Below are positions 47,461 through 59,678 of a DNA stretch of 64,000 nucleotides, one piece after another. A program made the translations under genes and the position numbers. The DNA comes from Zingiber officinale. Its lineage: Eukaryota > Streptophyta > Magnoliopsida > Zingiberales > Zingiberaceae. The DNA lies in contig NC_056000.1 of assembly GCF_018446385.1 (NCBI RefSeq), positions 48,516,722-48,580,721 of the forward strand, written 5' to 3'. Each line of letters opens with the position of its first letter. Position 1 is the stretch's first letter. The notes under the pieces are model-generated. The model saw only the letters and a list, made by a program, of their open reading frames with translations, searched no databases and was not told the origin of the DNA.

Positions 47461-47884
47461 AAAAAAAAAGTTTTGCACATGGGGTGGGCCCGCCCTGACC
47501 CACCCCACGAACACTTGAACGCGTTCAATTGCTTGAACGCGTTCAAGCTTTTGAACGCCACGTTGGCATCCTGCAACGCGACGTTAATGCACAGTAGCAT
47601 TATAACGCGGCATTTAACGCCGCGTTGTAGATGCTCTTATATGCGTGTACCTTTGCTCATGAGGAACGACTACCTTTATAGGATCATAACTCTTCACCAT
47701 GTTTTCCCTGTACCCCCCTCATTTCTTGCATTCGTGGTTACGTTCTCAGAAAATAAATGATCATTACGGCCCATTATGTTAGGATAAATAGTTGTTTTTT
47801 CCGCCTTTCTATCCACATCCTCAAAGTATAACGTTAGTTGTTTTAATTTTTGATAACTGGGGTCATTTCGGTTTAGTTTGAGGA

Positions 47885-48068
47885 AACTTGAAATGTGAGT
47901 CGAGAGTCGATAGTCGATAGTCGGGAATTGGTAGCATGGAGCTAAGAGTTGAGAGCCGGGTAACTTAGAGCCAGAAGTCGATAGACTAGAACTAAGAGTT
48001 ACGAGTCGATAGTCTGGAGTTGGGAGTTAATAGCCGAGAGCTAGCAGTCGGGAGTCAGTAGCGACTTC
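47885..48068. repeat. degenerate minisatellite, GAGTCGATAGTC/GGGAGT units
   Basis: About 180 bp of imperfect tandem short units such as GAGTCGATAGTC, GAGAGCCGGG, AGAGCTAGCAGTCGGGAGTC. No larger repeat period is evident. Unrelated DNA continues to 48922 with no gene supported. Confidence 0.65.
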
Positions 48069-49251
48069 CTTGACTTTGATTACTATCATGACAAAACTTT
48101 TAATATTTTTAATCATGTGACCTTCATTGATTATCCCGTATCACATGAGCAAGGATTCTTTGGTTCACTTTTAGCGGATCAGACCCTGGTCCACTGTACT
48201 GATTGAAGAGATTCAATGATCCCCACTTGCTAAACAGATGGGAATCATTAAATCATTTCAATCACTGCTCCTAGTCCAGGGACGGATCAGGGCATACGGA
48301 ACTATAGGATCCTGCCTGGTATCCCACACGTTTAAAAAAATTAAAGAAAAAAGTAATCATAAAATTTAATTATATTTTATTAATTTTATGTATTTCAAAT
48401 ATTTTAATGGTTTCTTTTGGTCCAAGTATAAGCGTCATTTACTCACATATTTATGTGTAGCATGATGATATTTTTAAAATTGGATTTAAAATATTTGAAT
48501 TAATTATTTACAAAATAATTTATGTGCGCTAATATGTTTTTAATACTTTACTAGATATAATAGTAAAAAATTGACTCTAAACATTTACAGAAAAGTAGTA
48601 AAATAGGTGATATTATTTAAGGGTCTCTATTTCCAAAATAATTTACCTAGGGAACGGATTGAGAGTTTTAGATGGGGCGCATACATAAAAAATAATTATT
48701 ATATATTATATATGTTGGATCAAAACAATCGGTCAGAAATATTTAAGACATTATCAAATTTAAATAATATAAAATTAAATTCAATTTATATATAGGAATA
48801 ACATGAGCTAATAATCTTAAATTACTAGTAGAGGTTGATTTTTGTTAATTGTTAAATATAGATCGAGCTCCGAGTCCGAGTAATAAAGTCCGAGTGGACT
48901 GAAGGGTCGGGTGGGTAAATAGTATTGAAATGTATATTAAAATCCTAGTTTTTTTTATAAACATTTATTTAGAAATAAAAATCACATTGATCAAATACCT
49001 ATATTTATGCTAAGTGTAGTTGTCCATTTAATTTATATTGTAGATAACATGATGTGAGGAGACACACAGAAGATCATGTTATCAGATCTTTATAAATTAT
49101 AAATAATAGCTCACAACCAAGATGGAATGGACAAACCATTGGAGTGATTGTAGTGTAATTTGGTATTAGTTTATCTAGACTATAAAATTACACTAGTACA
49201 CTACGGATGTATTGAGCAGGACCATTTGAGGTAGTTTCTTTTTATACTGAC

Positions 49252-50512
49252 TGATCAGGATATAGTTGAGTGGCAGAGAGGAAATTAGGAGGGAAAGACA
49301 GGGGCATTTAGGTCTTTTTACAAGCTAGGGCTTTAAGGGGAAGAGGGCTGGTTCGTGAGAGGGAAAAAGGGGGATTTTTGGTGAGAGAGGCTCGCATTTT
49401 TGGTGGGGCCGCCGCGAGGAAGAGGGCGGGCTTCTTCTCGCGTGTCTTTCCGGCACCGGCGTCGACGGACAGCCACTACCCTCCTCCTCTCCACTATCCC
49501 TTTCCTCTAGCCTCTTAGCGTCGCCGCCGCCACCATGAGGAGGAAGGGCTTCCTCATGACTGAGTTTTCAGCCGCCGGCGAGTAGGAGGGCAAGCCAGGG
49601 GGGGCTTCTTCGTGTTCAGGGAGTCGCACTTACCCCTCTCCTTTCTTCCTCTCTCCCTCTCTCTCTGTAGACGCTGATTTACCGGAGTCGAGCCGTCTCC
49701 TCCTTCGGTCTCCCGACGGACGACGACGAGAAGCCCCGCCACCGCTGCCGCTAGCGTGCGCCGCCGCCCCTAGCGGGTACCGCCATCTTCTCTTGCGACC
49801 ATCGTCGCCGGCAGCCACCGCTGCCTTCTCCCGCGACCACAGCCGCCGCCGGCAGCTGCAGTTGCCCCCCCTCGCATCTATTGCCGCTGTCTTTAGTGGA
49901 TATTGTCACCTTCCAGGTAGCCGCAGCTTGGTATTATATGGGTAATCCTGGCCATCGCGCTAAGGTATTTTATTCTTTGCATCGTTATCATCATGATGGG
50001 TTATTGGGTTTATCCGGCCTGCGTGCCATGTTCCGGCTTGCGAGCCGTTGTTGTATTCCGGCCTGCGAGCCGAGGTTGTAGTCGGACAGGGCATCATCCT
50101 ACGGATCCATATCGCGTCCGGGTCCGAGCCACTGGAGCCAGCTACTCACCGAGCGGACATTTATCTACTGTTCAAAGCCGCGACGACTCGATCGGTATCC
50201 CGACCCACTCATCCATTCATCCGAGGGCGCCCCCCTGGGCCAGGGTACGTTCTCGTACTCGGTATCTATTTATTTTACTACTATTCTGTTATTATCTGGT
50301 TACTCATACATTTGTGGGATTCGCCTCGAGCACCGAGGTACCAGTGACCGGGGGAACCCGGTCGCTGGATACAGGTACAGTTGACCGGAGGAGGACTTCA
50401 GATGACTTGGTCAACGCAACGGACAGATCATCAACCGGGGCATGGGGATGCGGTCAACCTTCCAGACACGTCACACCGGCAGGTTCGTTTTCTCAGCTTC
50501 CAGACAGGATCA
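49252..50512. mobile_element. solo LTR of a second family (B), nested in family A LTR
   Basis: Fossil element of 1,261 bp. It begins TGATCAGGATATAG and ends CCAGACAGGATCA, so the tips are TGATC...GATCA. CTGAC is duplicated at 49247-49251 and 50513-50517. Comparison with the uninterrupted family A copy at 57287-59673 shows that this segment is absent there. The interior is GC-rich (CGCCGCCGCC, TCGCCGGCAG) and includes leader-like DNA. Open frames within it are by-products of high GC content. A Gypsy-type origin is likely but unproved. Confidence 0.8.
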
Positions 50513-51157
50513 CTGACTATATAAGAGAACAAAATCTCTGTTATTATGGAAGTACGTGCTCTTAATCGTGATATAATAACAAACATGTATATTTAATATT
50601 TATTTATTTAATTTATCAAAGGGTACGATTTAGCTCGTTAAATCAATAGACCCGATAAGTTGGGAAATGATATCATTTATATGGTGTGTTGTTGATTATA
50701 GAATGAAACTATGTCCTAGCAAACTAGGTTGATGATGCCCCCTTGAGGAGCTCATAAGGATTGTCATGTAAACCCTGCAAGTGGACCTAGTCTGGCATGA
50801 CAATGAAGTTGAGTGGTACTACTCTTGGAGCTAGATATTAATTAAGTGAGTTGTCAGTAACTCATTTAATTAGTAGACATTCTATATCTTAAACACAGGG
50901 AGATTAATGCACTCATAATATGAAGGAGCTCATAATGTAATATGGGGTTGGTGCGGTAGTTCAATAATAACTCTTTAGTGGTATGAGTTATTATTGATGA
51001 ACTTGAGCTGGGTGTTCGGGGCGAACACAGGAAGCTCAAGCTCATTGAGAGACCAAAACCAATTTCTCCTCTCGGTCCCTGTTGTAGCCTCTATAAAACC
51101 TTGTATCCACTAAGTCCACTTCTTATCCATGTAATGGGTCGGACACAACCTTGCTTG

Positions 51158-52052
51158 TGTAGGAGAAACGGAGACTGGCAAGAGGGGGGTGAATTGCTGA
51201 AAACAAAAAATAAAAATACACTCCTCGAATTTCAACTCAGAAATAAATGCAGCAATAAAATAATAGCAACTAAATTCAAGGAAACAGAAAAAGAAATAGA
51301 AACAGAAGAGACTCAAGGATTTAACCTGGTTACAACTAAGGAGGTTGTTAATCCAGGACAGTAGAAAAAGCGTAGTAAGAAAAAAATCTCCTTCTCTGAA
51401 GGCGGAGAAGCCTTTTACACTTTGGAAACTCACTAGTTGTTTAGGAATTGCTTATAGATTGATTGCTTGAGTTGTTATTGAATTCCTAGCTCCAGGGGCC
51501 TTTATATAGCTCCTGGAAAGTCTATCCTGAGGGTCCAATGCGCCTCCAACAAGGTTTAAGGCGCCTCTAGCTCGGTCAGCGGATAAAGTTTTATCCGCAG
51601 CGCAAACGGTCAAAACTGACCTGTTGAAGGCGCCTTCAATAGGGTTGAAGGCGCCTTCAAGCTAGAGGCGCCTCCAAGCTGGCAGCTCCATTTTTAGCTT
51701 GGTTTCTTCAGCTTCCGACGCTCCGTTTTTTTGGGTGATTACGGCCAATCAGAATAGGTCTCACCCGAACCCAATTCCCGGCCTTCTCCTCGAGCAGCCT
51801 TCCGTCCCGGCTTAACGTCCCTCGAACGCCGCACACGCTCTTCACGCCCACCGGAGTACTCTTCCGCAACTCTCTCGTCCTTCGGACGCACCGAGTCCGT
51901 CGGCTCCCTTCCCGTGCCGTCCTTCTCGTTAACTGTGTCTTCCACTCGACTTCCTGTGCTCCTAAGCTCCTGCACACTCAGACACAGGGATCAAACACAG
52001 CAGGACCTAACCAACTTGGTTGATCACATCAAAACTACCACGGGGTCCAACA
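51158..52052 (-). repeat. LTR of the Copia-like element (3' LTR in element orientation)
   Basis: 895 bp, starting TGTAGGAGAAACGGAGAC and ending GGGGTCCAACA on the plus strand. It includes GGCGCC-centred repeats (AAGGCGCCTCCAAC, GGCGCCTTCAA) between 51540 and 51680. Confidence 0.92.
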
Positions 52053-53022
52053 ATCTCCCCCTTTTTGATGTGCATCAACCCAAGTTCAAGTTAGGGTAAC
52101 AAATAGACATAAATAGTAATTTTAAAGAAAAATTACTAAACTAACATATTTAAGCATAATTTTGTAATAAATAAAATTGCAACACATCTTAAAAAAATAG
52201 GTAAAATTTTTATTTTCCTAATTCTCCTTACTCCCCCTAAACTTGTACCTTACTCTCCCACAGCAAAAATGGGGTCTTTAAGTAAGAAAAAAAAATTTTA
52301 AATAAAATTGAAGTTTTGAAAATTTTCTAAGTAAAAATGAATTTTCGAAAAAATTACGAAGTTAAATTGGATTTTTTTAAAAAAAATCCTAAGTCAAAAA
52401 AAAAAATCCTAAGTAAAAATTTTTTAAGTGTTCCCAAAAAAACAGTCTAAGTCAAATGAAGTTTTTCAGAAAAAAAATTTCTAACAAAAAAACAATTAAG
52501 TTAGAATTTTTCAAGTAAAAATTTCTAAGAAATATTAACAAATATTTGATAAACTTTCAAAGCATTATTTAATTCTTGTTTAATGATTTTTCAGAAAGTT
52601 AATTAAACATTTTCTTTCAATATTTTAGCTTCCAGGTCGTGGCGAGGCACTAGGCCTTCTTGGTTATTGGAGCAACAACTACTTCCTTAGACAAAGCTTC
52701 CATAAAGAATTTCAATGTTTAATTTTCTCTCTTAAAGCTTTTTAATTAAAAAAAATTAATTTAGCAGAGATTTTGGAACCCAATAAAGGTTTCTTCCTAT
52801 AGGAGTAGTCAAAAACTTAGGGGGTATATAATCCTTAGGAATTTTCCTAAGTTGACCCTGATGCTTCCGTATATACCAATTTAATTTTCCATAAATTTTA
52901 AGTTTTGATTTTGGAAAAACATTTATCTTTAAGCATGCATCAGTTTTTAATTTTTCAATTTCAAATTTTAAATTTTCATTTTCTGATTTCAAATTTTCAT
53001 TTTCTTTTTCTAATTTATCTAA

Positions 53023-54159
53023 TTATCTAGAAAGAGATTTAATAAACGATTGATTCGGGGTTAGATTACGTACCTTACTTACCTGATCTGGTGACGCTCC
53101 CCCTTCACTGTTGCTTTCTTCTGACGTTCCTCCCCCTTTATCCATGCTCATGTCTGAGCTTGAGTCTTCTTCCGGCTGATGGTTCGCCATTAGTGCAAAC
53201 CCTGAGAATTCTTCGATGTCCGACTCAGAGGATGATGAATCTGACCAAGTAGCCTTCAGATTCTTGTGCTTGGAGGGTTCTGGTTTCTTGTATTTTGACT
53301 TTTCTTTTTCTTTCTCCTTTCTCTTTAGCTTTGGGCAGTTATCTTTGATGTGCCCCTCTTCGTTGCAGTTGTAGCAACGAACCGCCCTCTTCTTTCGATG
53401 ATGCCTCTGCGATTTAAATTTGTTAGTACTAAAAAACTTATTGAAGTGTCTTACCAGTAGTGCCGCTTCGGATTGGTCGACTGAGGCTTCGGAGTCAGAA
53501 CTGTTCATCTTTGCCTTTAAGGCAATGTTCTGACTTGTCTTCTCAGCTCTGTTGGGTTCTGAAACTCGAGATTTGTGAAGTTCAAAAGTTGAAAATAATT
53601 GTTCTAAAGTACTTACCTCGAAGTCCTTAGAGATGTAATACGCATCTACTAAGGAAGCCCACTCCGGAGTTCTCGTGAAGGCATTGAGCGCGTATCGAAT
53701 CGAATCCCGGTTGGTTACCTCTTCTCCAAGGTTCGTTAGTTGCATTATCAGCTCCTTGATTCTCGCTTAGAGTTGCGCTACCTTCTCGCCTTGGTTCATC
53801 CGGAGGTTCGTTAACTGGTTTCGGAGGATGTCGCGCTTCGCTAGCTTCGCTTCGGAAGTACCTTCGTGAAGCTCCAGGAATTTTTCCCAGAGATCTTTCG
53901 TGGAGTCGTAGCTTCCGATCCGATTTACCTCCTGCGGCGGTAGAACACTGAGTAGGTGGAACTCAGCCTTTCTGTTGACGACGAAATCTGCTTGCTCCTT
54001 TTTCGTCTAGGTATTTTCCTCCTTATCTTTCGGAACTGCATAGCCATATTTCATTATTAACAGAATGTCAAATTCGGTTTTAAAAAATACCTCCATTTTG
54101 CGCTTCCATGTTGCGAAGTCTCCGTCGAACTTCGGGAGATGGATGTTCGCTCCGGCCAT
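53023..54159 (-). pseudogene. gag-type capsid region of the Copia-like element
   Basis: Fossil coding region. On the minus strand it shows the Copia gag (UBN2-type) pattern: an N-terminal part beginning near 54159, a middle block with NLGEEVTNRDSIRYALNAF, and a zinc knuckle CYNCNEEGHIKDNC of CCHC type near 53340-53380. An acidic Ser/Asp-rich tail follows (DSSSSESDIEE). The C-terminal 240 residues are open; the region as a whole is not intact. No pol domain follows. Identification as Copia rests on this pattern and the tRNA-Met primer site. Confidence 0.82.
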
Positions 54160-54224
54160 CGTCTTGATCGTAGTGCTTCAGTTGGCGGTTAGTCCTTATG
54201 AGGCGATCAGGCTCTGATACTAAT

Positions 54225-55120
54225 TGTAGGAGAAACGGAGACCGACAAGAGGGGGTGAATTGCTGAAAACAAAAAAATAAAAAATACCCTCCTCGGATTT
54301 CAACTCAGAAATAAATGCAGCAATAAAATAATAGCAACTAAATTCAAGGAAACAGAAAAAGAAATAGAAACAGAAGAGACTCAAGGATTTAACCTGGTTA
54401 CAACCAAGGAGGTTATTAATCCAGGGCAGTAGAAAAAGCGCAGTAAGAAAAAAATCTCCTTCTCTGAAGGCGGAGAAGCCTTTTACACTTTGGAAGAGCA
54501 CTAGTTGCTTAGGAATTGCTTACAGATTGATTGCTTGAGTTGTTATTGAATTCCTAGCTCCAGGGGCCTTTATATAACTCCTGGAAAGTCTATCCCGAGG
54601 GTCCAAGGCGCCTCCAACAAGGTTTAAGGCGCCTCTAGCTCGATCAGCGGATAAAGTTTTATCCGCAGCGCAAACGGTTAAAACTGACCTGTTGAAGGCG
54701 CCTTCAATAGGGTTGAAGGCGCCTTCAAGCTGGAGGCCCCTCCAAGCTGGCAGCTCCATTTTCAGCTTGGTTTATTCAGTTTCCGGCGCTCCGTTCTTTT
54801 GGGTGATTACGGCCAACCGGAATAGGGCTCACCCGAACCCAATTCCCGGCCTTCTCCTCGAGCAGCCTTCCGTCTCGGCTTAACGTCCCTCGAACGCCGC
54901 GCACGCTCTTCACGCCCACCGGAGTACTCTTCTGCAGCTCTCTCGTCCTTCGGACGCACCGAGCCCGTCGGCTCCCTTCCCGTGCCGTCCTTCTCGCTAG
55001 CTGCGTCTTCCGCTCGACTTCCTGTGCTCCTAAGCTCCTGCACACTCAGACACAGGGATCAAACACAGCAGGACCTAACCAACTTGGTTGATCACATCAA
55101 AACTACCACGGGGTCCAACA
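54225..55120 (-). repeat. LTR of the Copia-like element (5' LTR in element orientation)
   Basis: 896 bp, aligned end to end with 51158-52052 apart from scattered differences. It lies next to the tRNA-Met-type primer-binding site. Confidence 0.92.
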
Positions 55121-56782
55121 GCTTGGAGTAAGGGGGCCGGCCAAGCATAGGCTTAGATCCCAAATAGTGGCTGACCAAACCATGCTTGGTATCCAAGCAT
55201 GGGGCCGACCACATAGGATTAAAGGGAGATTTTATTTTTGTTAAAATCTTTCCTTTTATAATCATTCATGAAAGAGATTTAAAAGAGAAATTTTATTTTT
55301 AAAATTTCCTTTTATAGTCATCTTCATGGTTTTAAAAAGAGAGTTTTAGATTTTAAAATCTTTCTTTTTATAGTTATTCTACAAAAGATTAAAGAGAGAT
55401 TTTAATTTTGTTAAAATCTTTCCTTATTTGTAGTTGTTTATAATGTTTAAAAGAAATATTTTAATTTTTGATAAAACTCTCCTTTTTTGTAACCATGATT
55501 TAAAAAAGAGATATTTTAATTAATCTTTCCTTTTTTTTTGTAGTTGTCTACATGTTTTAAAAGAAAGAAATTAATTTTTAAAACTTTCCTTTATTGCCAT
55601 GTGCAATAGGGAATTTAAAAAGAGAGATTTTAATTGTTATTAAAATTTTCTCTTTTAAAGGGAGACCACAAATAAGGAAGTTTTAATTATGTTTAAAACT
55701 TTCATTTTTGTAGACATCATGGCTTAAAAGGAAGCTTTAATTTTTTATTGTAAAAATTTTCCTTTTTAGACTCCATGATATGGTCGGCCATAGGAAGAAG
55801 AAAAGGAAGTTTTAATTAAACTTTTCTTTTTTGCTAAGATCAAGGATTATAAAAGAGATGGAGAGGGTGCCTGATGAGACAACACAACCTAGGATTTCTC
55901 CTCTCTTCATCGTGTGGTCGACACCCTTATTGTTTCTTTAAGGGTTGGCGACACACAAGCCTTGATTCCTTGCTGGCCCAATCTCTTCCATGCTCTTCTC
56001 TTTTGTTTTCTTCCTTTGAGGTCGGCGGTTCTTCAAGCTTCATCATCTTGGTGGCCGGTTGCTTGGAGAGGAAGAAGAAGAGAATAAAATTTCCTATTTT
56101 GGCATCCCTTGATGGCTCAAGAGTCTTGGAGAAGAAGAAGTGGTCCTGGTGGAATTCATCTTGGTAGATCGTCGCCCACACGACGTCCAAGAGGAGGTGA
56201 GGAATACAACAGAAGATCAAGAGGTCTTTAGCTACAAAGAAAGGTATAACTAGTTGTCTTATTCCGCATCATGCTAATTTTCTTTGTATAGACTTTGAAT
56301 TACCAAACACAAGAGGCTAACGATTCTAGACAATCGAATTTATGTTTCGATTTTGTGTTTCTTTTATTTTTCGATCTTGTGATTTGATTGTTCTTAATGG
56401 TTAAACTTAGGGTTACTATAAGGAGATTAAATATTGAATTTTGTTGAAAGACTTTGTCTAGGAAGTGGTAGATGATTCCATACCCAAGAAGGCCTAGTAC
56501 CTCGCCATGTTTAACCTAGAAGTTGATATCTGAAATAAATATTTAATTAACTTTGTAACATGGGTGGATTTGGATTAATAATGTTAAGCATCGTTTATGA
56601 TCCAAGTCTAAACCTCTAAGAACAGATAAGTTGAATTTGAAATCAATAATGTTAAGTTCTGTTTGCGATTCCAAATTTAATTCCTAAAGAACACAATAGG
56701 TTGTTAGGAAAGATTCGGGACTTGTACAAAATTTTTGTACAGGGGAACCAATACGATATTCCGAGTAGCAACCAACAAATAG

Positions 56783-57281
56783 TAGATTGGCCTATCGAGC
56801 AGACAGGTTGAGCGGGCAGTTAGACCGTGCGGGCAGTTAGCTTTACAGTGGAAGGCAGAGTGACCTAAAGGTAGAGAAATCGAGCGGCCAGGCGAGTAGA
56901 CTGAGCAAGTTGCGGCAGGACGGGCGGAGCAAACGAGTGAACAAAGAATCAAGCGGTCGAACCACCGAGCGAGTGAACAACTGGATTGGCATGCAACCGA
57001 CCGGACGAAAAGGTCAACCGAGTTGGAGGCTGAGCAGTCGAACAGTTGAGTGAACTGGGCAAGCAGTCGAGCGAACTACAACCCGAGCGGATGAAGTGGT
57101 CGGCCAAGCAGGAGAAGTGAGCGTCCGAGCATGAGACCTTTCGGGCGAGTGAGTGTTCAGCCGAGCGGACCGAACGAGCGGCCGGGCAAGAGGACTTGTG
57201 AACCGAGGCCTGCGATGAACGTAGTTTCCTTGAAACAGATTCGCTCCACCTCCGGTTGTGCTTCAAGGTTTCCTCGGGTCG
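56783..57281. repeat. GAGCGG-rich degenerate repeat between the two solo LTRs
   Basis: Host-side DNA between the family A LTRs, rich in GAGCGGGCAG, GCGAGTGAACAA and GGCCGGGCAAG phrases without a constant period. It resembles the GAGCGGGATAG block near 31 kb and the right end of the window, so it is probably Gypsy-like LTR debris older than the two family A insertions. Confidence 0.5.
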
Positions 57282-57286
57282 TCTAT

Positions 57287-59673
57287 TGTTAGTTACTACT
57301 CGGAATTCCATTCTGCTTCCCCTATACAAAAATTTGTACAAGCACAGACCTTTCCTAACAACCTATGTGTTCCTCATGAGTTAAACTTGAATTGGAAACG
57401 GAACTTAATATTTTTACTTCAAGTTCAACTCATGTATTCTTCAGTAGTTAAAACTTGGATTGCAAACAGTACTTAACATTATTAATCCAAGTTCATCTCA
57501 TATTACAAAAGTTGATTAACTATATATATTTCAAGGATTGGCTTCCAGGTTAAACATGGCGAGACACTCGGCCTTCTTAGGTATGAGATCATTCACCACT
57601 TCCTAGACAAAGTCTTTCAAAGAAATTGGATATTTAAACTTCTTACAGTAACGCTAGGTTTAACTATAGAGACCTCAATATAAGCACAAGATCAAAACAC
57701 TAAATCGAAACACAAAAAAAAACTGCTAGCCTCTTGTGTCGGTATTTCAGGATCCATACAAAGAAAAACTCGTTTCACTGCGGAATTAAGAACTAGTTAT
57801 ACCTTTCTTTGTAAATAAAGACCTCTTGATCTTCTACTGTATTCCTCTCCTCCTCTTGGACGTCGTGTGGTCGACGATCTATCAAGATGAAATCCACCCA
57901 AACCTTCTTCTTTGCCTACAAGTTTCGGCCACCCTAGGAATGCCAAAATAGGAAACTTCCTTCTCTTCTCCTTCTTCTCCAAGCAACCGCCGACCCTTAT
58001 GTTCTTCCCCTCCAAGCAAGGTTTCGGCCACCAAACAAGATGAGAAGAAGAATAGCTAAAAATAGTGGCCGGCCCTAGGAGAACAAGCAAGGAAAGAATA
58101 GAGAGAGGGGTGCCAGCCACCAAGGAAAAGAGAGGAGCTTTTGAGAGATTTTTCTACATCTTGTAAGGCACCCTCTACCTCTCTTTTATAATCCTTAGTC
58201 ATGGCAAAAAAAGAAATTTTAATAATAATTAAAATTTCTCTCTTTTAAATTTCCTATTGTGATGGTTACAAAAGGAAATTTTTTAAAATTAATCTCTCTC
58301 TTTTAAACATTGTAGATGACTATAAAAAGAAAAGAAATATTAAAATTAAAGTTTCTCTTTTAAATCATGATTACAAAAAAGGAAAGTCTTATCAAAATTA
58401 AAATCTCTCTTTTAAACATTATAGATAACTACAAAAAGGAAAGATTTTAACAAAATTTAAATATCTCTTTTAATCCTTTGTAGATAGCTATAAAAGGAAA
58501 GATTTTAAAATTTAAAACTCTCTTTTAAAGCCATGTGGATGGCTTTAAAAAAGGAAAGATTTTATCAAAATTTAATTTTAAATAAAATCTCCTTTTCTAT
58601 CATGCTATGGTCGGCCCCTTGCTTGGGCACCAAGCAAGGCTTGACTGGCACTACTTGTGCTCCAAGGTAATGCTTGGCCGACCCCCTTGCACCAAGCAAG
58701 GATGTGTGTGACCCATTACTTGGGTAAGAAGTGGACTTTGTGGATACAAGGCTTTATAGAGGATACAACAGGGACCGAGAGGAGGAATTGGTTTTGGTCT
58801 CCCGATGAGCTTGAGCATCCTGTATTCGACCCGAACATCCAACTCAAGTTCATCAATAATAACTCATACCACTAAAGAGTTATTATTGAACTACCGCACC
58901 AATTTCATATTACATTATGGGCTCCTTCTGATCATGAGTGCATTAATCTCCCCGTGTTTAATATATCGAATGTTCATTAATTAAACGAGTTACTGACAAC
59001 TCACTTAATTAATATCTAGCTCCAAGAGTAGTACCACTCAACTTCATTGTCATGCCGGACTAGGTCCACCTGTAGGGTTTACATGAAAATCCTTATGAGT
59101 TCCTCAAGGGGACATCATCAACCTAGATTACTAGGGCACAGTTTCCTTCTATAATCAACAACACACCATATAAATAATATTATTTCTCAACTTATCGGGT
59201 CTATTGATTTAACGAATAAATCTCACTCATTAATAAATTAAAGAAATAAATACTAAGTATATGTGCATGTTATTATATCGGAATTAAGAGTACAAACATC
59301 AATAATAACAGAGGTTATGTTCTTTTATGCAGTCAGTATAAAAGGAACAACCTCAAATGGTCCTGCTCAATACACGCATAGTGTACTTGTGTTATTTTAT
59401 AGTCAAGATAAACTACTACCAAATTACACTACAACCATTCCAATGGTTTGTCCCAATCCATCTTGGTTGTGAGCTACTATTTATAATTTATAAGGAACTG
59501 ATAACATGATATTCTGTGCGACACCACACACTATGTTATCTACAATATAAATTAAATGAACAACTGCTTTTAACTAAATGCAGACATTTGACCAATGTGA
59601 TTCTTATTATAAAATAAATGTCCATTCAATAAATATTCATACAAAAGCTAGGTTTTTAGTATACATCCTAATA
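57287..59673 (-). mobile_element. solo LTR of family A, minus orientation, uninterrupted
   Basis: Fossil element of 2,387 bp. On the minus strand it starts TATTAGGATGTATACTAAAA and ends ACTAACA. TCTAT is duplicated at 57282-57286 and 59674-59678. It aligns with the left family A LTR, including AGCTCACAACCAAGATGGA, CAATAATAACTC, GGGGCCGACCA and GGTTGTTAGGAAA blocks. Its own target duplication shows an independent insertion. I associate this LTR family with ginger-family genomes, from memory. Confidence 0.87.
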
Positions 59674-59678
59674 TCTAT

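Larger units (their letters stand above)
43717..47636 (-). mobile_element. PIF/Harbinger DNA transposon, 3.9 kb, both genes recognisable
   Basis: Ends GAGCATCCACAGTG (left) and, inverted, GAGCATCTACAACG (right) with TTA duplicated at 43714-43716 and 47637-47639, the expected 3 bp target. It carries two genes on the minus strand: a Myb/SANT-like ORF (45989-47017) and a DDE transposase (44192-45515), the layout of PIF/Harbinger elements. The transposase is broken and the Myb-like frame has a stop near its natural N-terminus, so the copy is probably inactive though young-looking. AACGGCTAGTT motif arrays precede both genes. Confidence 0.92.
51158..55120 (-). mobile_element. Copia-like LTR element carrying gag only, nested in family A LTR
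   Basis: Fossil element of 3,963 bp in minus orientation. The LTRs are at 51158-52052 and 54225-55120 (about 895 bp each, about 95% alike by eye, so fairly recent). GCTTG is duplicated at 51153-51157 and 55121-55125. A primer-binding site complementary to initiator tRNA-Met (GTATCAGAGC on the minus strand) adjoins the right LTR at about 54208-54223, and a purine-rich tract (AAAAAGGGGGAGAT on the minus strand) adjoins the left LTR at 52053-52066. Between them only a gag-type region (53023-54159) and a non-pol tail are found. No protease, integrase or reverse transcriptase is seen, so it needed enzymes from another element. Breaks in gag number about two or three. Confidence 0.9.
48923..56777 (+). 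mobile_element. solo LTR of an LTR retrotransposon (family A), interrupted by two later insertions
   Basis: Fossil element. It begins near TATTGAAATGTATATTAAAA and ends ...GAGTAGCAACCAACA, flanked by AATAG at 48918-48922 and 56778-56782, a perfect 5 bp target duplication, with no internal region. Its inverse copy at 57287-59673 confirms the extent. Without the inserted solo LTR (49252-50512) and Copia-like element (51158-55120) it is about 2.6 kb. It contains long runs of AAATTTTAAAATC..TTTAAAAGAGAG type and a GGGGCCGGCCAAGC region. It looks worn compared with its partner and is older than both insertions. Confidence 0.85.

Noticed and set aside
49245-50518. GC-rich insertion in the left LTR read as a Pack-MULE with an ACTGACT duplication
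   Set aside because: Shifting the boundary by one base gives TG...CA-type ends and a perfect 5 bp CTGAC duplication, which fits a solo LTR better.
49554-50565. Several open frames of 60-190 residues in the GC-rich solo LTR
   Set aside because: Overlapping frames on both strands in GC-rich DNA, Arg/Gly-rich composition, no domain; by-products of base composition.
48923-59673. Whole palindromic region as one foldback element
   Set aside because: Each arm has its own different 5 bp target duplication, so two independent solo LTRs explain it.
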